Assembly: GCF_947496195.1 (NCBI RefSeq)
Contig: NZ_CANMBY010000001.1
Coordinates: forward strand, 1,054,001-1,118,000
Direction: 5' to 3'
From: an uncultured Polaribacter sp.
GTDB taxonomy: Bacteria; Bacteroidota; Bacteroidia; Flavobacteriales; Flavobacteriaceae
DNA length: 64,000 bases
Position 1 is the first letter of the stretch. Every line of letters starts with the position of its first letter. Under the pieces are notes generated by a model. That model worked only from the letters and a program-made list of their open reading frames with translations, had not been told where the DNA came from and ran no database searches. This document shows, one piece after another, positions 8,339 through 17,194 of this stretch. The position numbers were made by a program, and so were the translations under genes.

Positions 8339-9133
8339 ATGAAATTTTTGAAAATACCTTTTTTACTAATTTGGAGAGTATGGTTTTACATACTCATTTT
8401 TATTACCATTATTATTATGGTCCCTTTTTTATTAGTATTAACGTCAAAAGAAGAATATTACCCTACATTTTGGAAAATGGTTAGACTTTGGGCAAAAGTG
8501 CTAATTTATGGGATGGGATTTCGTCTTAAGATACAAGCTGATGAAGTTTTAGATAGAAATAAAAGCTACATGTTTTGTCCAAATCATGCTTCGTTAATGG
8601 ATCCGTTTGTGCTGATTGCTTTAAGTAAAAACCCAATAGTTTTTGTTGGCAAACAAGAGTTTGTAAAAATTCCGATTTTTGGGTTTTTCTACAAAAGAGT
8701 GGTAATTATGGTAGATAGAAGTAGTCCAAAAAGTAGAAAAAGAGTTTATGAAATGGCTAAAAAAAGATTACAAAATGGAGTAAGTATGGCTATTTTTCCT
8801 GAAGGATTAGTACCAACAGAAAATGTAATTTTGGCCCCTTTTAAAAATGGTGCATTTTCTTTAGCTATTGAATATGAAATACCAATTGTACCACAAGTTT
8901 ACTTAGATGGTAAACGCTTATTTTCTTGGGATTTTTTTAAAGGCGGACCTGGAGTTTTTAGAATTCGTCAACATAAATTTATTCAAACAAAAGACTTAGA
9001 ACAGTCTGACATGCAAAAACTAAAAGAAAAAACTTTTGATATTATTTACAACGATTTGGTAAATGACAAAAAGTATATGAAAGATACAAATAGACCTAAT
9101 AATGAAAGAGAATTTAAATCACCTTTATCCTAA
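8339..9133 (+). CDS. plsC: 1-acyl-sn-glycerol-3-phosphate acyltransferase family protein
   Basis: A 264-residue membrane-bound acyltransferase of the PlsC family, which acylates lysophosphatidic acid in phospholipid synthesis. A membrane segment (about residues 8-35) precedes the catalytic HxxxxD motif NHASLMD (His83, Asp88) and the acceptor-binding motif FPEG at 153-156. I chose the ATG at 8339. The frame can be extended three codons to a TTG at 8330, but that codon lies within the probable -7 element. The 3' end overlaps the next gene by 32 bases. Whether the acceptor is lysophosphatidate or another lysolipid (such as an ornithine or amino lipid) is not decidable here. Confidence 0.88.
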   Translation: MKFLKIPFLLIWRVWFYILIFITIIIMVPFLLVLTSKEEYYPTFWKMVRLWAKVLIYGMGFRLKIQADEVLDRNKSYMFCPNHASLMDPFVLIALSKNPIVFVGKQEFVKIPIFGFFYKRVVIMVDRSSPKSRKRVYEMAKKRLQNGVSMAIFPEGLVPTENVILAPFKNGAFSLAIEYEIPIVPQVYLDGKRLFSWDFFKGGPGVFRIRQHKFIQTKDLEQSDMQKLKEKTFDIIYNDLVNDKKYMKDTNRPNNEREFKSPLS

Positions 9134-9740
9134 AAAAGAAGAAACATTAAATATTCTTTCTCATGGATTAGGATTTTTATTGAGTATTGTAGCATTACCA
9201 TTTTTAATTTTAAAAAGTTTAAATTTTATTGGTTTTTGGAAACCATTAAGTTTTATTATTTATGGTTTAAGTATGATTATTCTATATGCTGCATCTACAT
9301 TTTATCATGCAGCAAAAAACCCAAAAAAAAGAAGAAGATTAAATATTTTTGATCATGCAGCAATTTATGTTTTAATAGCAGGTAGTTATTCGCCTTTCTG
9401 TTTGGTTGCATTAGACTCAAGTTTAGGTTGGTATATGTTTGTTTTTGTCTGGTTATTTGCTTTAGCTGGGGTAATCTTAAAATTATTTTACACAGGTAAA
9501 TTTGATAAACTTTCAACAGCTCTTTATTTACTTATGGGTTGGCAAGTGGTTATCTTTATAAAACCATTAATGGCAAGTTTAACTTCAGAAGGATTACAAT
9601 TTTTGTTTGCTGGCGGAATTTTTTATTCTGTTGGTGCAATATTATATTCAATAAAAAAATTACCTTACAACCATGCTATATTTCACATATTTGTTCTTTT
9701 AGGTAGTTTGAGCCATTTTTTAGCAATTTACAATTTATAA
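9102..9740 (+). CDS. Haemolysin III / PAQR family membrane protein
   Basis: A 212-residue protein with seven predicted membrane spans. It shows the family motifs: EETLNILSHGLGF near the N-terminus, STFYHAAKNPKKRRRLNIFD around residues 66-85 with conserved Ser and His, and a C-terminal HAIFHIFVLLGSLSHF carrying the two His residues that bind zinc in PAQR proteins. The family includes bacterial YqfA/HlyIII and animal adiponectin receptors. The bacterial function is unsettled and probably concerns membrane lipids. The start overlaps the acyltransferase gene by 32 bases, suggesting coupled expression and a shared lipid theme. It converges with the CYTH gene, leaving a single base between the stops. 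Confidence 0.9.
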   Translation: MKENLNHLYPKKEETLNILSHGLGFLLSIVALPFLILKSLNFIGFWKPLSFIIYGLSMIILYAASTFYHAAKNPKKRRRLNIFDHAAIYVLIAGSYSPFCLVALDSSLGWYMFVFVWLFALAGVILKLFYTGKFDKLSTALYLLMGWQVVIFIKPLMASLTSEGLQFLFAGGIFYSVGAILYSIKKLPYNHAIFHIFVLLGSLSHFLAIYNL

Positions 9741-9741
9741 A

Positions 9742-10212
9742 TTACCAATTTTTAAAAGGATTTTTACTGAGGTATGAATTATAATATTCTTTATTTCCAG
9801 TAACTTCTTTGCCTAACCAATCTGGTTTTTTAAATTTTTGATGTTCGCTATTTAATTCAATTTCAGCAAGAATTAATCCTTGGTTATCAGCATAAAACTC
9901 ATCAACCTCAAAAATTAAATCATCATTTTTTATATAATACCTTTTTTTCTCAATAATAGTAGGTTCACACAATAAAAGTAATTGTTCTGCTTCTTGTCTA
10001 TTTATTTCTTTTTCCCATTCAAAACGAGTAGTTCCAGAAGCATTAGATGCCCCTTTTATTGTTAAAAAAGCTTTATCGTTAGTAACTCTAATTCTTACAT
10101 TTCTTGTTTTATCAGAATTTAAATAGCCTTGTTTAAATACTTCTTCTTTATAGCTTAGGTTTTTAAAATCTTGGTTTTTTACTAAAAACTTTCTTTCTAT
10201 TTCTATATTCAT
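9742..10212 (-). CDS. CYTH domain protein (triphosphate tunnel metalloenzyme)
   Basis: A 156-residue CYTH-domain protein. The signature ExExK motif is at the very N-terminus (Glu4, Glu6, Lys8), and further conserved basic and acidic residues (RIRV, FEWEKE, EVDEF, EIEL) form the tunnel strands. Short bacterial members are mostly inorganic triphosphatases or class IV adenylyl cyclases, with triphosphatase the more likely. It sits directly after the methyltransferase gene on the - strand: the ATG at 10212 touches the upstream stop, so the two are co-transcribed. Confidence 0.88.
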   Translation of the reverse strand: MNIEIERKFLVKNQDFKNLSYKEEVFKQGYLNSDKTRNVRIRVTNDKAFLTIKGASNASGTTRFEWEKEINRQEAEQLLLLCEPTIIEKKRYYIKNDDLIFEVDEFYADNQGLILAEIELNSEHQKFKKPDWLGKEVTGNKEYYNSYLSKNPFKNW

Positions 10213-11190
10213 TTAATTGTTATTTTGATAAATACCAAACACAAAATCTGATGGGTTATGTTTTAAAAATTCATCTTCGAGAAGAAAAATTTCTTCTAAA
10301 ATTTGCTGCTTTTCTTTATTAACTTCATAAAAATGATGAGATATATCTCTAAATGCACTCATTAGTAAATTACCACCATAAGGTTTTTCTAAAACTGTAT
10401 TAAAATGTTTATGAACTGATGGCATTATGCTTGAAGAATCTACACATTCTGATGGATCTGCAATTATCATTCTTAATGTTCCTACACCTCTATATTTATT
10501 TTTTAGAAACCTACTTTTAAATCTAACTCTATATTTTTTGGGTATTAATGCTATAGCTTTATTAATTGCTGCAATTTGATTTTTAGAAAATTGATGTCTA
10601 GTTGCGCCAACAAATTCGTTAATGATTAACAAACCATTTGGTTTTAAAAGTGGTTTTATTTTGTTAGTTAAAAATGAATCAATTTTATCAAAATGATGCA
10701 AAGAGGCTTTAAAAAAAACAACATCAAACTCTTGCTCATTAAAATGAATATCATAAATGCTTTTTGCAATAAATTCAATATTTGTTAGGTTTTGTTTTTT
10801 TGCAGATATAGAAGCTTTTTCAAGAAGATTTTCAGCGATATCTAAACAGGTGATTTTTTTAAAAATATGAGTGTTTTTTGCTAGCTCTATTTCAGTATTA
10901 GAAATACCAGAACCAATAGAAAGTAGTTTTAAATCTTTTTTATCTTTTAAAGTAGTACTGATTAAGTAACTTATATAATCTTGTTTTTTATCTCCAGTAA
11001 TTAAGGTGTTCCACCTTTCTTTAACTTGAGGAATAGACCAGAAGTTTGATGATTGAAAAGAACTATTATTAAATGCACTTTTTGTTCTTTTCTCTTTATT
11101 AAAAGTTAGTTTTGATAAGAAAAACCCATTTCCTCTTTGTACAACTTTAAAATAAGTATCTATAAAATCATCTAAAGTTATGAATGGCAT
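10213..11190 (-). CDS. Class I SAM-dependent methyltransferase
   Basis: A 325-residue cytoplasmic protein with a methyltransferase domain in the middle (about residues 85-210). Motif I is SIGSGISNTEIELAK, the acidic residue ending strand 2 is in CLDIAEN, and the post-motif segment DVVFFKASLHHF is typical of class I enzymes. The flanking N- and C-terminal regions are not recognised. The substrate is unknown. It is the first gene of a two-gene unit with the CYTH gene and is divergent from porZ. Confidence 0.83.
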   Translation of the reverse strand: MPFITLDDFIDTYFKVVQRGNGFFLSKLTFNKEKRTKSAFNNSSFQSSNFWSIPQVKERWNTLITGDKKQDYISYLISTTLKDKKDLKLLSIGSGISNTEIELAKNTHIFKKITCLDIAENLLEKASISAKKQNLTNIEFIAKSIYDIHFNEQEFDVVFFKASLHHFDKIDSFLTNKIKPLLKPNGLLIINEFVGATRHQFSKNQIAAINKAIALIPKKYRVRFKSRFLKNKYRGVGTLRMIIADPSECVDSSSIMPSVHKHFNTVLEKPYGGNLLMSAFRDISHHFYEVNKEKQQILEEIFLLEDEFLKHNPSDFVFGIYQNNN

Positions 11191-11264
11191 TAAATTTTAT
11201 TTTAAAACAGTTATTTACAGGTGCACTAAGATACGTTATTAGTCGTTTTATCATAAATAAATAA

Positions 11265-11272
11265 TATATTTG
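11265..11272 (+). promoter_or_regulatory. Probable promoter -7 element for porZ
   Basis: TATATTTG is an exact TAnnTTTG match, 16 bases before the porZ ATG at 11289, in the divergent intergenic region. No clear -33 TTG is seen. Confidence 0.5.
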
Positions 11273-11288
11273 ATGTATATAAATTAAC

Positions 11289-13613
11289 ATGAAAAAAATA
11301 CTTTTTCTTTTCTTTTTTTTTAATTTAATAAACCTTTATTCTCAAGTTGATTATAGTGATTCTTGGGAAGATTTTTTCTCTTACAATAACGTTAAAGACT
11401 TTGTAAAAGTAGATAATATTATTTATGCTTTAGCAGACAATGCTGTTTTTACCTACAATGAGTCAACTTCAGAAATTAGTAAATTTTCATCTATTCAAGG
11501 TTTATCTGGAGAAACAACATCAAGTATTCATTATAATAACACATTTAAAAGATTAGTTATAGGTTATGAAAATGGTTTAGTAGAGGTTATAGATGATGAT
11601 AATTCAATTACCATTTCTTCTGATATTATTAACTTTAACCAATCTAGTAATAAAAGTATAGATCATATTTCTGAATCTGGAAATACACTTTATTTATCAA
11701 CTCCATTTGCCATTGTAGAATATGATATTGAAAAACTAGAATTTGGTGACACTTTCTTTATTGGCAATGGCTCATTATCATTAGCCATAAACAAAACTGT
11801 TATTCAAGATAGTAAAATTTATGCTGCAACAGAAGATGGGCTGTTTTCTGCAGATGTAACAAGTAATCTTTTAATTGATTTTAATAATTGGACTCAAGAA
11901 TTTTCTGGAAGAAACTTTAGCAATATAGAAAGTTTTAATAATCAGATTTATCTAACCGAAAATACTATTCTATATCAATATGAAAATAGTCTGTTAAATC
12001 AGCAAAGAAATTTTTTTGAAAGTATTACAAATATAGACGCCACAACAAATAGTTTAACTGTATCTCTTAATAAAAAAGCAATTGTTTTAGATGCAGGTTT
12101 AAATCAAACAGTAGAATTTAATACTACAACAGATTTTGATTTTACATTATCGAAAGCTATATATGAGAATAATACAATATATCTTGCAACATCAGAATAT
12201 GGTGTTTTAATATCAAATAATGTAGCAAACCCTTATCAAGAAATTCATCCAGAAGGACCTCTATTTAATGAAGCTTTTAATATAGATGTTTTAAATAGTA
12301 ATTTATGGGTGGTTTATGGTGGTTATAGTGCAGTTTATGGGCCTAATTTTATTAGAAAGGGATTTAGTCATTTTAATGGAGAAAACTGGATTAACACAAG
12401 ATATGACCCAACATTTCCTTTAACAGATTTAAATTACATTTCTATAGACCCAAATGCAGAGAATAGAGTTTTTATAAGCTCTTTTGGTGACACAAGAGAT
12501 GTAAACAGTACCTTGACAGGTGGTTTATTAGAAGTAGAGAATGATGTTATAAAAAAATTTTACAATCAATTAAATAGTCCCTTACAAGATATAGAGGCAA
12601 ATGATCCTAATAGAGTTACATTAAGAATTAGTGGAACTGTCTTTGATAACGAAGGTAATTTGTGGGTAACAAATATTGGTGTGCCAAACGAATTAAAAAA
12701 GTTAAGTGCTTCTGGTCAGTGGACAAGTTATGATGTTTCTGCTGCAAAAACTAGAAATGCCTTTGGTTTAAGCGAAATAGAATTAGATAGATCTGGGAAT
12801 GTTTGGTTTGGTACTAGAGGAAATGGAATTTTAGCTTTTAATGAAAGAGCTAATACAGCAAAATCTTTAATAGCTACACCCAATTTAGGTAATTTGCCAG
12901 ATGCAAATGTAAAAACAGTTGCAATAGATAGAAGTAATAGAGTTTGGTTAGGTACAAGAAGTGGAATGGTCGTTTTTAGAAATGCATCAAGTATTTTTAC
13001 TTCTGATGTTGTAAATGCTCAACCTATAATTATTGAAGAAAACGGAATTGGAGAAAGACTTTTAGGTGATCAAAACGTGAATTCTATAGAAATTGATGGA
13101 GCAGATAATAAATGGTTTGGTACAGATTCTGGAGGAGTTATTTATACAAATCCTTCTGGGTTAAGAACAATAGCTAATTTTAGTAAAGAAAATTCTCCTT
13201 TACCTTCCAATAGAGTGCTAAAAATTAAAGTTGATGATAGTTCTGGCAAAGTATATTTTGCTACAGATAAAGGAATTGTTGCTTATAATAGTAATGTTGC
13301 ACCTTTTGGAGACACTTTAGGAGAAGTTTATGCTTATCCAAATCCTGCTTTAAAAAACCATGCAACAGTTACAATTACAGGAAGAAATGGAACCACTTTA
13401 CCTAAAGGAACAAACGTAAAAATTCTTGATGTTGCTGGTAATTTGGTTTATGAAACAAATGTAATTGAAGGACAAGAACTACAAGGAGGTAAAGTGGTTT
13501 GGAATAAAAAAAATCTTGCTGGTAGATCTGTAGCTTCTGGAGTTTATATTGTTTTATTAACCAATGAAGATTCTTCTGAAACATCAACCACAAAAATTGC
13601 GATTGTAAATTAA
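11289..13613 (+). CDS. porZ: T9SS accessory protein PorZ-like, two-component-regulator-type beta-propeller
   Basis: A 774-residue secreted protein with a signal peptide (about 1-18), a long region of short beta-propeller repeats (for example GNVWFGTRGNGI, NRVWLGTRSGM, DNKWFGTDSGG between residues 500 and 620) and a C-terminal sorting-type domain from about residue 678, beginning YAYPNP. In Porphyromonas PorZ is a surface protein that passes anionic lipopolysaccharide to the T9SS attachment complex, and it has this layout (two propellers plus CTD). The gene directly precedes recO with a 1-base overlap, an arrangement I associate with porZ in Flavobacteriia. The main alternative is a generic two-component-regulator propeller protein. 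Confidence 0.82.
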   Translation: MKKILFLFFFFNLINLYSQVDYSDSWEDFFSYNNVKDFVKVDNIIYALADNAVFTYNESTSEISKFSSIQGLSGETTSSIHYNNTFKRLVIGYENGLVEVIDDDNSITISSDIINFNQSSNKSIDHISESGNTLYLSTPFAIVEYDIEKLEFGDTFFIGNGSLSLAINKTVIQDSKIYAATEDGLFSADVTSNLLIDFNNWTQEFSGRNFSNIESFNNQIYLTENTILYQYENSLLNQQRNFFESITNIDATTNSLTVSLNKKAIVLDAGLNQTVEFNTTTDFDFTLSKAIYENNTIYLATSEYGVLISNNVANPYQEIHPEGPLFNEAFNIDVLNSNLWVVYGGYSAVYGPNFIRKGFSHFNGENWINTRYDPTFPLTDLNYISIDPNAENRVFISSFGDTRDVNSTLTGGLLEVENDVIKKFYNQLNSPLQDIEANDPNRVTLRISGTVFDNEGNLWVTNIGVPNELKKLSASGQWTSYDVSAAKTRNAFGLSEIELDRSGNVWFGTRGNGILAFNERANTAKSLIATPNLGNLPDANVKTVAIDRSNRVWLGTRSGMVVFRNASSIFTSDVVNAQPIIIEENGIGERLLGDQNVNSIEIDGADNKWFGTDSGGVIYTNPSGLRTIANFSKENSPLPSNRVLKIKVDDSSGKVYFATDKGIVAYNSNVAPFGDTLGEVYAYPNPALKNHATVTITGRNGTTLPKGTNVKILDVAGNLVYETNVIEGQELQGGKVVWNKKNLAGRSVASGVYIVLLTNEDSSETSTTKIAIVN

Positions 13614-14335
13614 TGTCAATTATTACTACAAAAGCTATTGTATTAAGCTCACTAAAATATGGTGAAACAAGTTTAATTGTTAAATGTTTTACAGAACAAG
13701 AGGGATTAAAATCTTATTTAATTAAAGGTGTTTTATCTTCAAAAAAAAGAAATATAAAAGCCGCTTATTTTCAACCTTTAAATCAACTTTCTTTAACAGC
13801 AAATCATCATCAAAAATCTAATTTACATCACTTAAAAGAAGTGCATGTAATACATCCTTACAAAACCATCTACGCAGATATTGTTAAGCAATCTGTAGTC
13901 TTGTTTTTATCAGAAATGCTAACTAGTGCAATTAAAGAAGAAGAACAAAACATTCCATTATATAATTATTTAGAAAGCGGTCTTAATTGGTTAGATGTAC
14001 ATGATAAAATTGCAAACTTTCATTTATTATTTCTTTTAAATTTAACTAATTTTCTTGGTTTCTATCCTGATGTGTCAAATACTGATAGTAAATATTTTAA
14101 CCTCTTAGAAGGCAATTTTACTTCTCAAGATTATTATAAAAATAGTATTTCAGATAATGAACTTTATCAATTTAAAAAGCTGTTAGGCATAAATTTTGAT
14201 AGTATAGAAAAAGTTACTTTCAGTAAAAATGAAAGACAATTAGTTTTAAAAATTATTATTGAATATTTTAAATTACATTTGGGCAATTTTAAAAATCCGA
14301 ATTCTTTACAAGTTTTAGAAACCATTTTTAGTTGA
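13613..14335 (+). CDS. recO: DNA repair protein RecO
   Basis: A 240-residue RecO, which helps load RecA on gapped DNA in the RecFOR pathway. The N-terminal OB-fold opens with TTKAIVLSSLKYGETSLIVK, which is diagnostic of the family, and the remainder is the helical C-terminal domain. No Cys zinc cluster is seen, as is common in Bacteroidota. The ATG overlaps the porZ stop by 1 base (TAATG), and the stop overlaps the ATG of the TonB receptor by 1 base (TGATG), so three unrelated functions are translationally linked. Confidence 0.92.
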   Translation: MSIITTKAIVLSSLKYGETSLIVKCFTEQEGLKSYLIKGVLSSKKRNIKAAYFQPLNQLSLTANHHQKSNLHHLKEVHVIHPYKTIYADIVKQSVVLFLSEMLTSAIKEEEQNIPLYNYLESGLNWLDVHDKIANFHLLFLLNLTNFLGFYPDVSNTDSKYFNLLEGNFTSQDYYKNSISDNELYQFKKLLGINFDSIEKVTFSKNERQLVLKIIIEYFKLHLGNFKNPNSLQVLETIFS

Positions 14336-16824
14336 TGATGAGGTACAGTGTTTTTGTTTTTTTATGTTTTGTGTATAGTATTTCTTTAAGTCAAAACGTT
14401 AAAATTTTAGATAAAGAAACAGGAAAAAGCATTAGAAATGTAACTGTTTTTAATGATAGCAACACCATTTCTTTAACCTCTAATAATAATGGCTTTGTAG
14501 ATATTAGTTCTATAAAAGAAAATGAAACAATATATTTTTCTCATTTATCTTATGCTATTTTTAGTATTACAAAGGCGAAATTAAGAAAGCAAGATTTTAT
14601 AGTTTACCTATCTAAACAATCAGAACAATTAGATGAAATTATAATCTCATCATTTAAAAAAGCAGAAAAAAGAAAAAGAATAGCAGAACAAATTGCTGTT
14701 GTTTCTCTAAAAGATATTCAAAAAGTATCTCCACAAACTTCAGCAGATTTATTGGCTACAATACCAGGTATCAAAGTTCAAAAATCACAATTTGGTGGAG
14801 GTAGCCCTGTAATTAGAGGAATGGAATCTAACAGAGTGCTTTTAGTGGTAGATGGTGTTAGAATGAATAATGCAATTTACAGAAAAGGACATCTGCAAAA
14901 CTCAATCACATTATCTCCTAATTTACTAGATAAAACAGAAGTTATTTTTGGACCTTCTTCTGTAATATATGGTTCTGATGCTTTAGGTGGCGTAGTTCAT
15001 TACTACACAAAAACGCCTAAATTATCTGAAGAAAAAAAAGTTACAAGTCAATTTTTTTCTAGATTTTCAACAGTAAATCAAGAAATAACAACCAATGTTT
15101 CTGCAGAAATTAGCTTTGCAAATTGGGCTTCATTTACAAGCATATCATATTCAGATTTTGGAGATTTAATGGCAGGTAAAAACAGAAGACATGGTTTTAA
15201 AGATTGGGGTAAAGTATTTTATTTTTCAGAAAATGTAAATGGTAATTACAATCCAAATCCTACCTTAAATGCAGACCCTAATTTATTAAGAAATACAGGT
15301 TATAATCAAACAGATGTGCTTCAAAAGTTTTTTGTGCCTTTATCTAAAAATACTGATCTAAAAATAAACCTACAATACTCTAGTTCATCAGACATTCCAA
15401 GATTTGATCGTTTAACAGAGTTAACAAATAGTTCAGACCCATCTTCTTTAAAGTTTGCAGAATGGTATTATGGACCGCAAAAAAGATTATTAATTTCTTC
15501 TCAGCTGTTATTAAACCCAAATAAAAATTGGTTAGAAAGTGGTGCAATTACAACAGCATATCAAAATGTTCAAGAAAGTAGAATTCAAAGAAAATTTGGA
15601 AGTTTAGATCGTTCTTACAGAGAAGAAACTGTAAATATTTTAAGTGTTAATGGAGATTTTTCTGTATCATTAACAGAAGATAAAACAAGAACTTTAAGTT
15701 ATGGTTTTGAAGTTGCATACAATGATGTAATGTCTAATTCTTATGGTCGAACTTTAAATATTTCTAATGGAGAAATTGATGGTTTTTCAGGAGACTTTAA
15801 AGTACAATCACGTTATCCTGATGGAGGAAGTGATTTTTTAACATCAGCTATTTACGTAGGCTACAGACAAGATTTAAATAGCAAGTCTACTTTAAATACA
15901 GGCATAAGATTTACTAATATTAATAAAAACGCAACTTGGATAGATGAAACGTTTTTAACCTTTCAAGACAAATCAATTTCTAGAAATAATTCTGCAATAA
16001 CAGCAACTTTAGGTTATGTATATAAACCGAATACAAATTGGCAGTTAAATGGAGTAATATCTTCAGGGTTTAGATCTCCAAATATAGATGATATTGGTAG
16101 AGTAAGAGAAAAAGCAGGTAATGTAACCATTCCAAATATTCATGTTTCTCCAGAATTTGCATACAATGCAGAAATAGGAATTCAAAAATATTTTAATTAT
16201 AGAAAGTTTAGAATTGGAGGTAATTTTTATTACACATTATTAGATAATTATATTCAAAGAGACTTTGTTTATAACCCAGATGGTTCTATAAAACAAGTAC
16301 AGTTTGATGGTGATTTTGGTAACGCTGTTAATAATCAAAATAAAGGAACTGCTTATGTTTTAGGATATACAATAAACTATTTAGGAAAAATATCTAACAC
16401 AATAAATACAGAAGGATTTTTAACATATACAAAGGGTAGAACTTACGATACAGACGAACCTATGTCTTCTATACCTCCTTTATTTGGCCAGTTTTCTATC
16501 AATTATAAAAAAGATAAAATAGAATTAGGTTCTGTAGTTAGATTTAATGCTAAAAAAAATATAGAAGATTTTAATTTTACAGAAGGCATAGATAATCATG
16601 AGTTAACACCTGTTGTAGACCAAAATGCAACAAATGATATTGATAAATTCTATGGATCTCCAAGTTGGATTACTTTAGGTGTAAATGGAAGATATGTTGT
16701 GAGCGATAATTTTTCTGTACAAGCAAGATTAGATAATATATTTGATGAACATTACATCGAATTTGCTTCAGGAGTTTCTTCTCCAGGTAGAAATTTGTCA
16801 GTTTCTTTTATGGCATCATTTTAA
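14335..16824 (+). CDS. TonB-dependent receptor, haem/haemoglobin receptor-like
   Basis: An 829-residue outer membrane receptor. A signal peptide (about 1-20) precedes a CarboxypepD_reg-like domain (about 22-105), then a plug domain with SPVIRGMESNRVLLVVDGVR and IFGPSSVIYGSDALGG, then a 22-strand barrel ending in an aromatic residue (SVSFMASF). The plug wording is closest to haemoglobin/haem receptors, but Bacteroidota also use such plugs for other ligands, so the ligand is uncertain. Start: ATG at 14335 overlaps the recO stop; a second ATG follows at 14338. An upstream TTG at 14332 would only add one residue and is not needed. Confidence 0.9.
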   Translation: MMRYSVFVFLCFVYSISLSQNVKILDKETGKSIRNVTVFNDSNTISLTSNNNGFVDISSIKENETIYFSHLSYAIFSITKAKLRKQDFIVYLSKQSEQLDEIIISSFKKAEKRKRIAEQIAVVSLKDIQKVSPQTSADLLATIPGIKVQKSQFGGGSPVIRGMESNRVLLVVDGVRMNNAIYRKGHLQNSITLSPNLLDKTEVIFGPSSVIYGSDALGGVVHYYTKTPKLSEEKKVTSQFFSRFSTVNQEITTNVSAEISFANWASFTSISYSDFGDLMAGKNRRHGFKDWGKVFYFSENVNGNYNPNPTLNADPNLLRNTGYNQTDVLQKFFVPLSKNTDLKINLQYSSSSDIPRFDRLTELTNSSDPSSLKFAEWYYGPQKRLLISSQLLLNPNKNWLESGAITTAYQNVQESRIQRKFGSLDRSYREETVNILSVNGDFSVSLTEDKTRTLSYGFEVAYNDVMSNSYGRTLNISNGEIDGFSGDFKVQSRYPDGGSDFLTSAIYVGYRQDLNSKSTLNTGIRFTNINKNATWIDETFLTFQDKSISRNNSAITATLGYVYKPNTNWQLNGVISSGFRSPNIDDIGRVREKAGNVTIPNIHVSPEFAYNAEIGIQKYFNYRKFRIGGNFYYTLLDNYIQRDFVYNPDGSIKQVQFDGDFGNAVNNQNKGTAYVLGYTINYLGKISNTINTEGFLTYTKGRTYDTDEPMSSIPPLFGQFSINYKKDKIELGSVVRFNAKKNIEDFNFTEGIDNHELTPVVDQNATNDIDKFYGSPSWITLGVNGRYVVSDNFSVQARLDNIFDEHYIEFASGVSSPGRNLSVSFMASF

Positions 16825-16838
16825 AATTACAGACTTTT

Positions 16839-17183
16839 TTATTTCTTCTTTCCTTCTTCAGTAAAATTTTCAGAAATAGCTCTTTCAGTTTTTACAATAG
16901 CAACTAAAATAGATAATGCAACTAAAACCATAGGCTGCCAAGTTAATTCGCTTTTAGCAAAATTAGCTAAGACTAAACTTGCTAAAAAAGATAGACCACT
17001 GTATTTTACAAAAGCTTCATTAAAAGTTTTATTAGCAAAGTCCCAAATTTGTTGATTTAGCATGGTTTTATGAGTTCTATAACCATATAAATTATTTATT
17101 TTTTTTGGTGGAAATTTCCAAAATATAATACTTAATAAAAATAAGACGCCATTTGTGGTTAATACGTAAATAAATGGATTCAT
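16839..17183 (-). CDS. SdpI family membrane protein
   Basis: A 114-residue membrane protein with two to three spans. The segment NNLYGYRTHKTMLNQQIWDFANK (positions about 30-52) is the SdpI/YfhL signature. In Bacillus SdpI gives immunity to a cannibalism toxin, but most family members have no known role. It is the last gene of a three-gene - strand group with the TesB and acetyltransferase-like genes. No toxin gene is visible nearby. Confidence 0.8.
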   Translation of the reverse strand: MNPFIYVLTTNGVLFLLSIIFWKFPPKKINNLYGYRTHKTMLNQQIWDFANKTFNEAFVKYSGLSFLASLVLANFAKSELTWQPMVLVALSILVAIVKTERAISENFTEEGKKK

Positions 17184-17194
17184 GTTATAATATT

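Noticed and set aside
16839..17183. SdpI-like gene as part of a toxin-immunity pair
   Set aside because: No toxin-like small gene or export gene is near; neighbours are a thioesterase and an acyltransferase.
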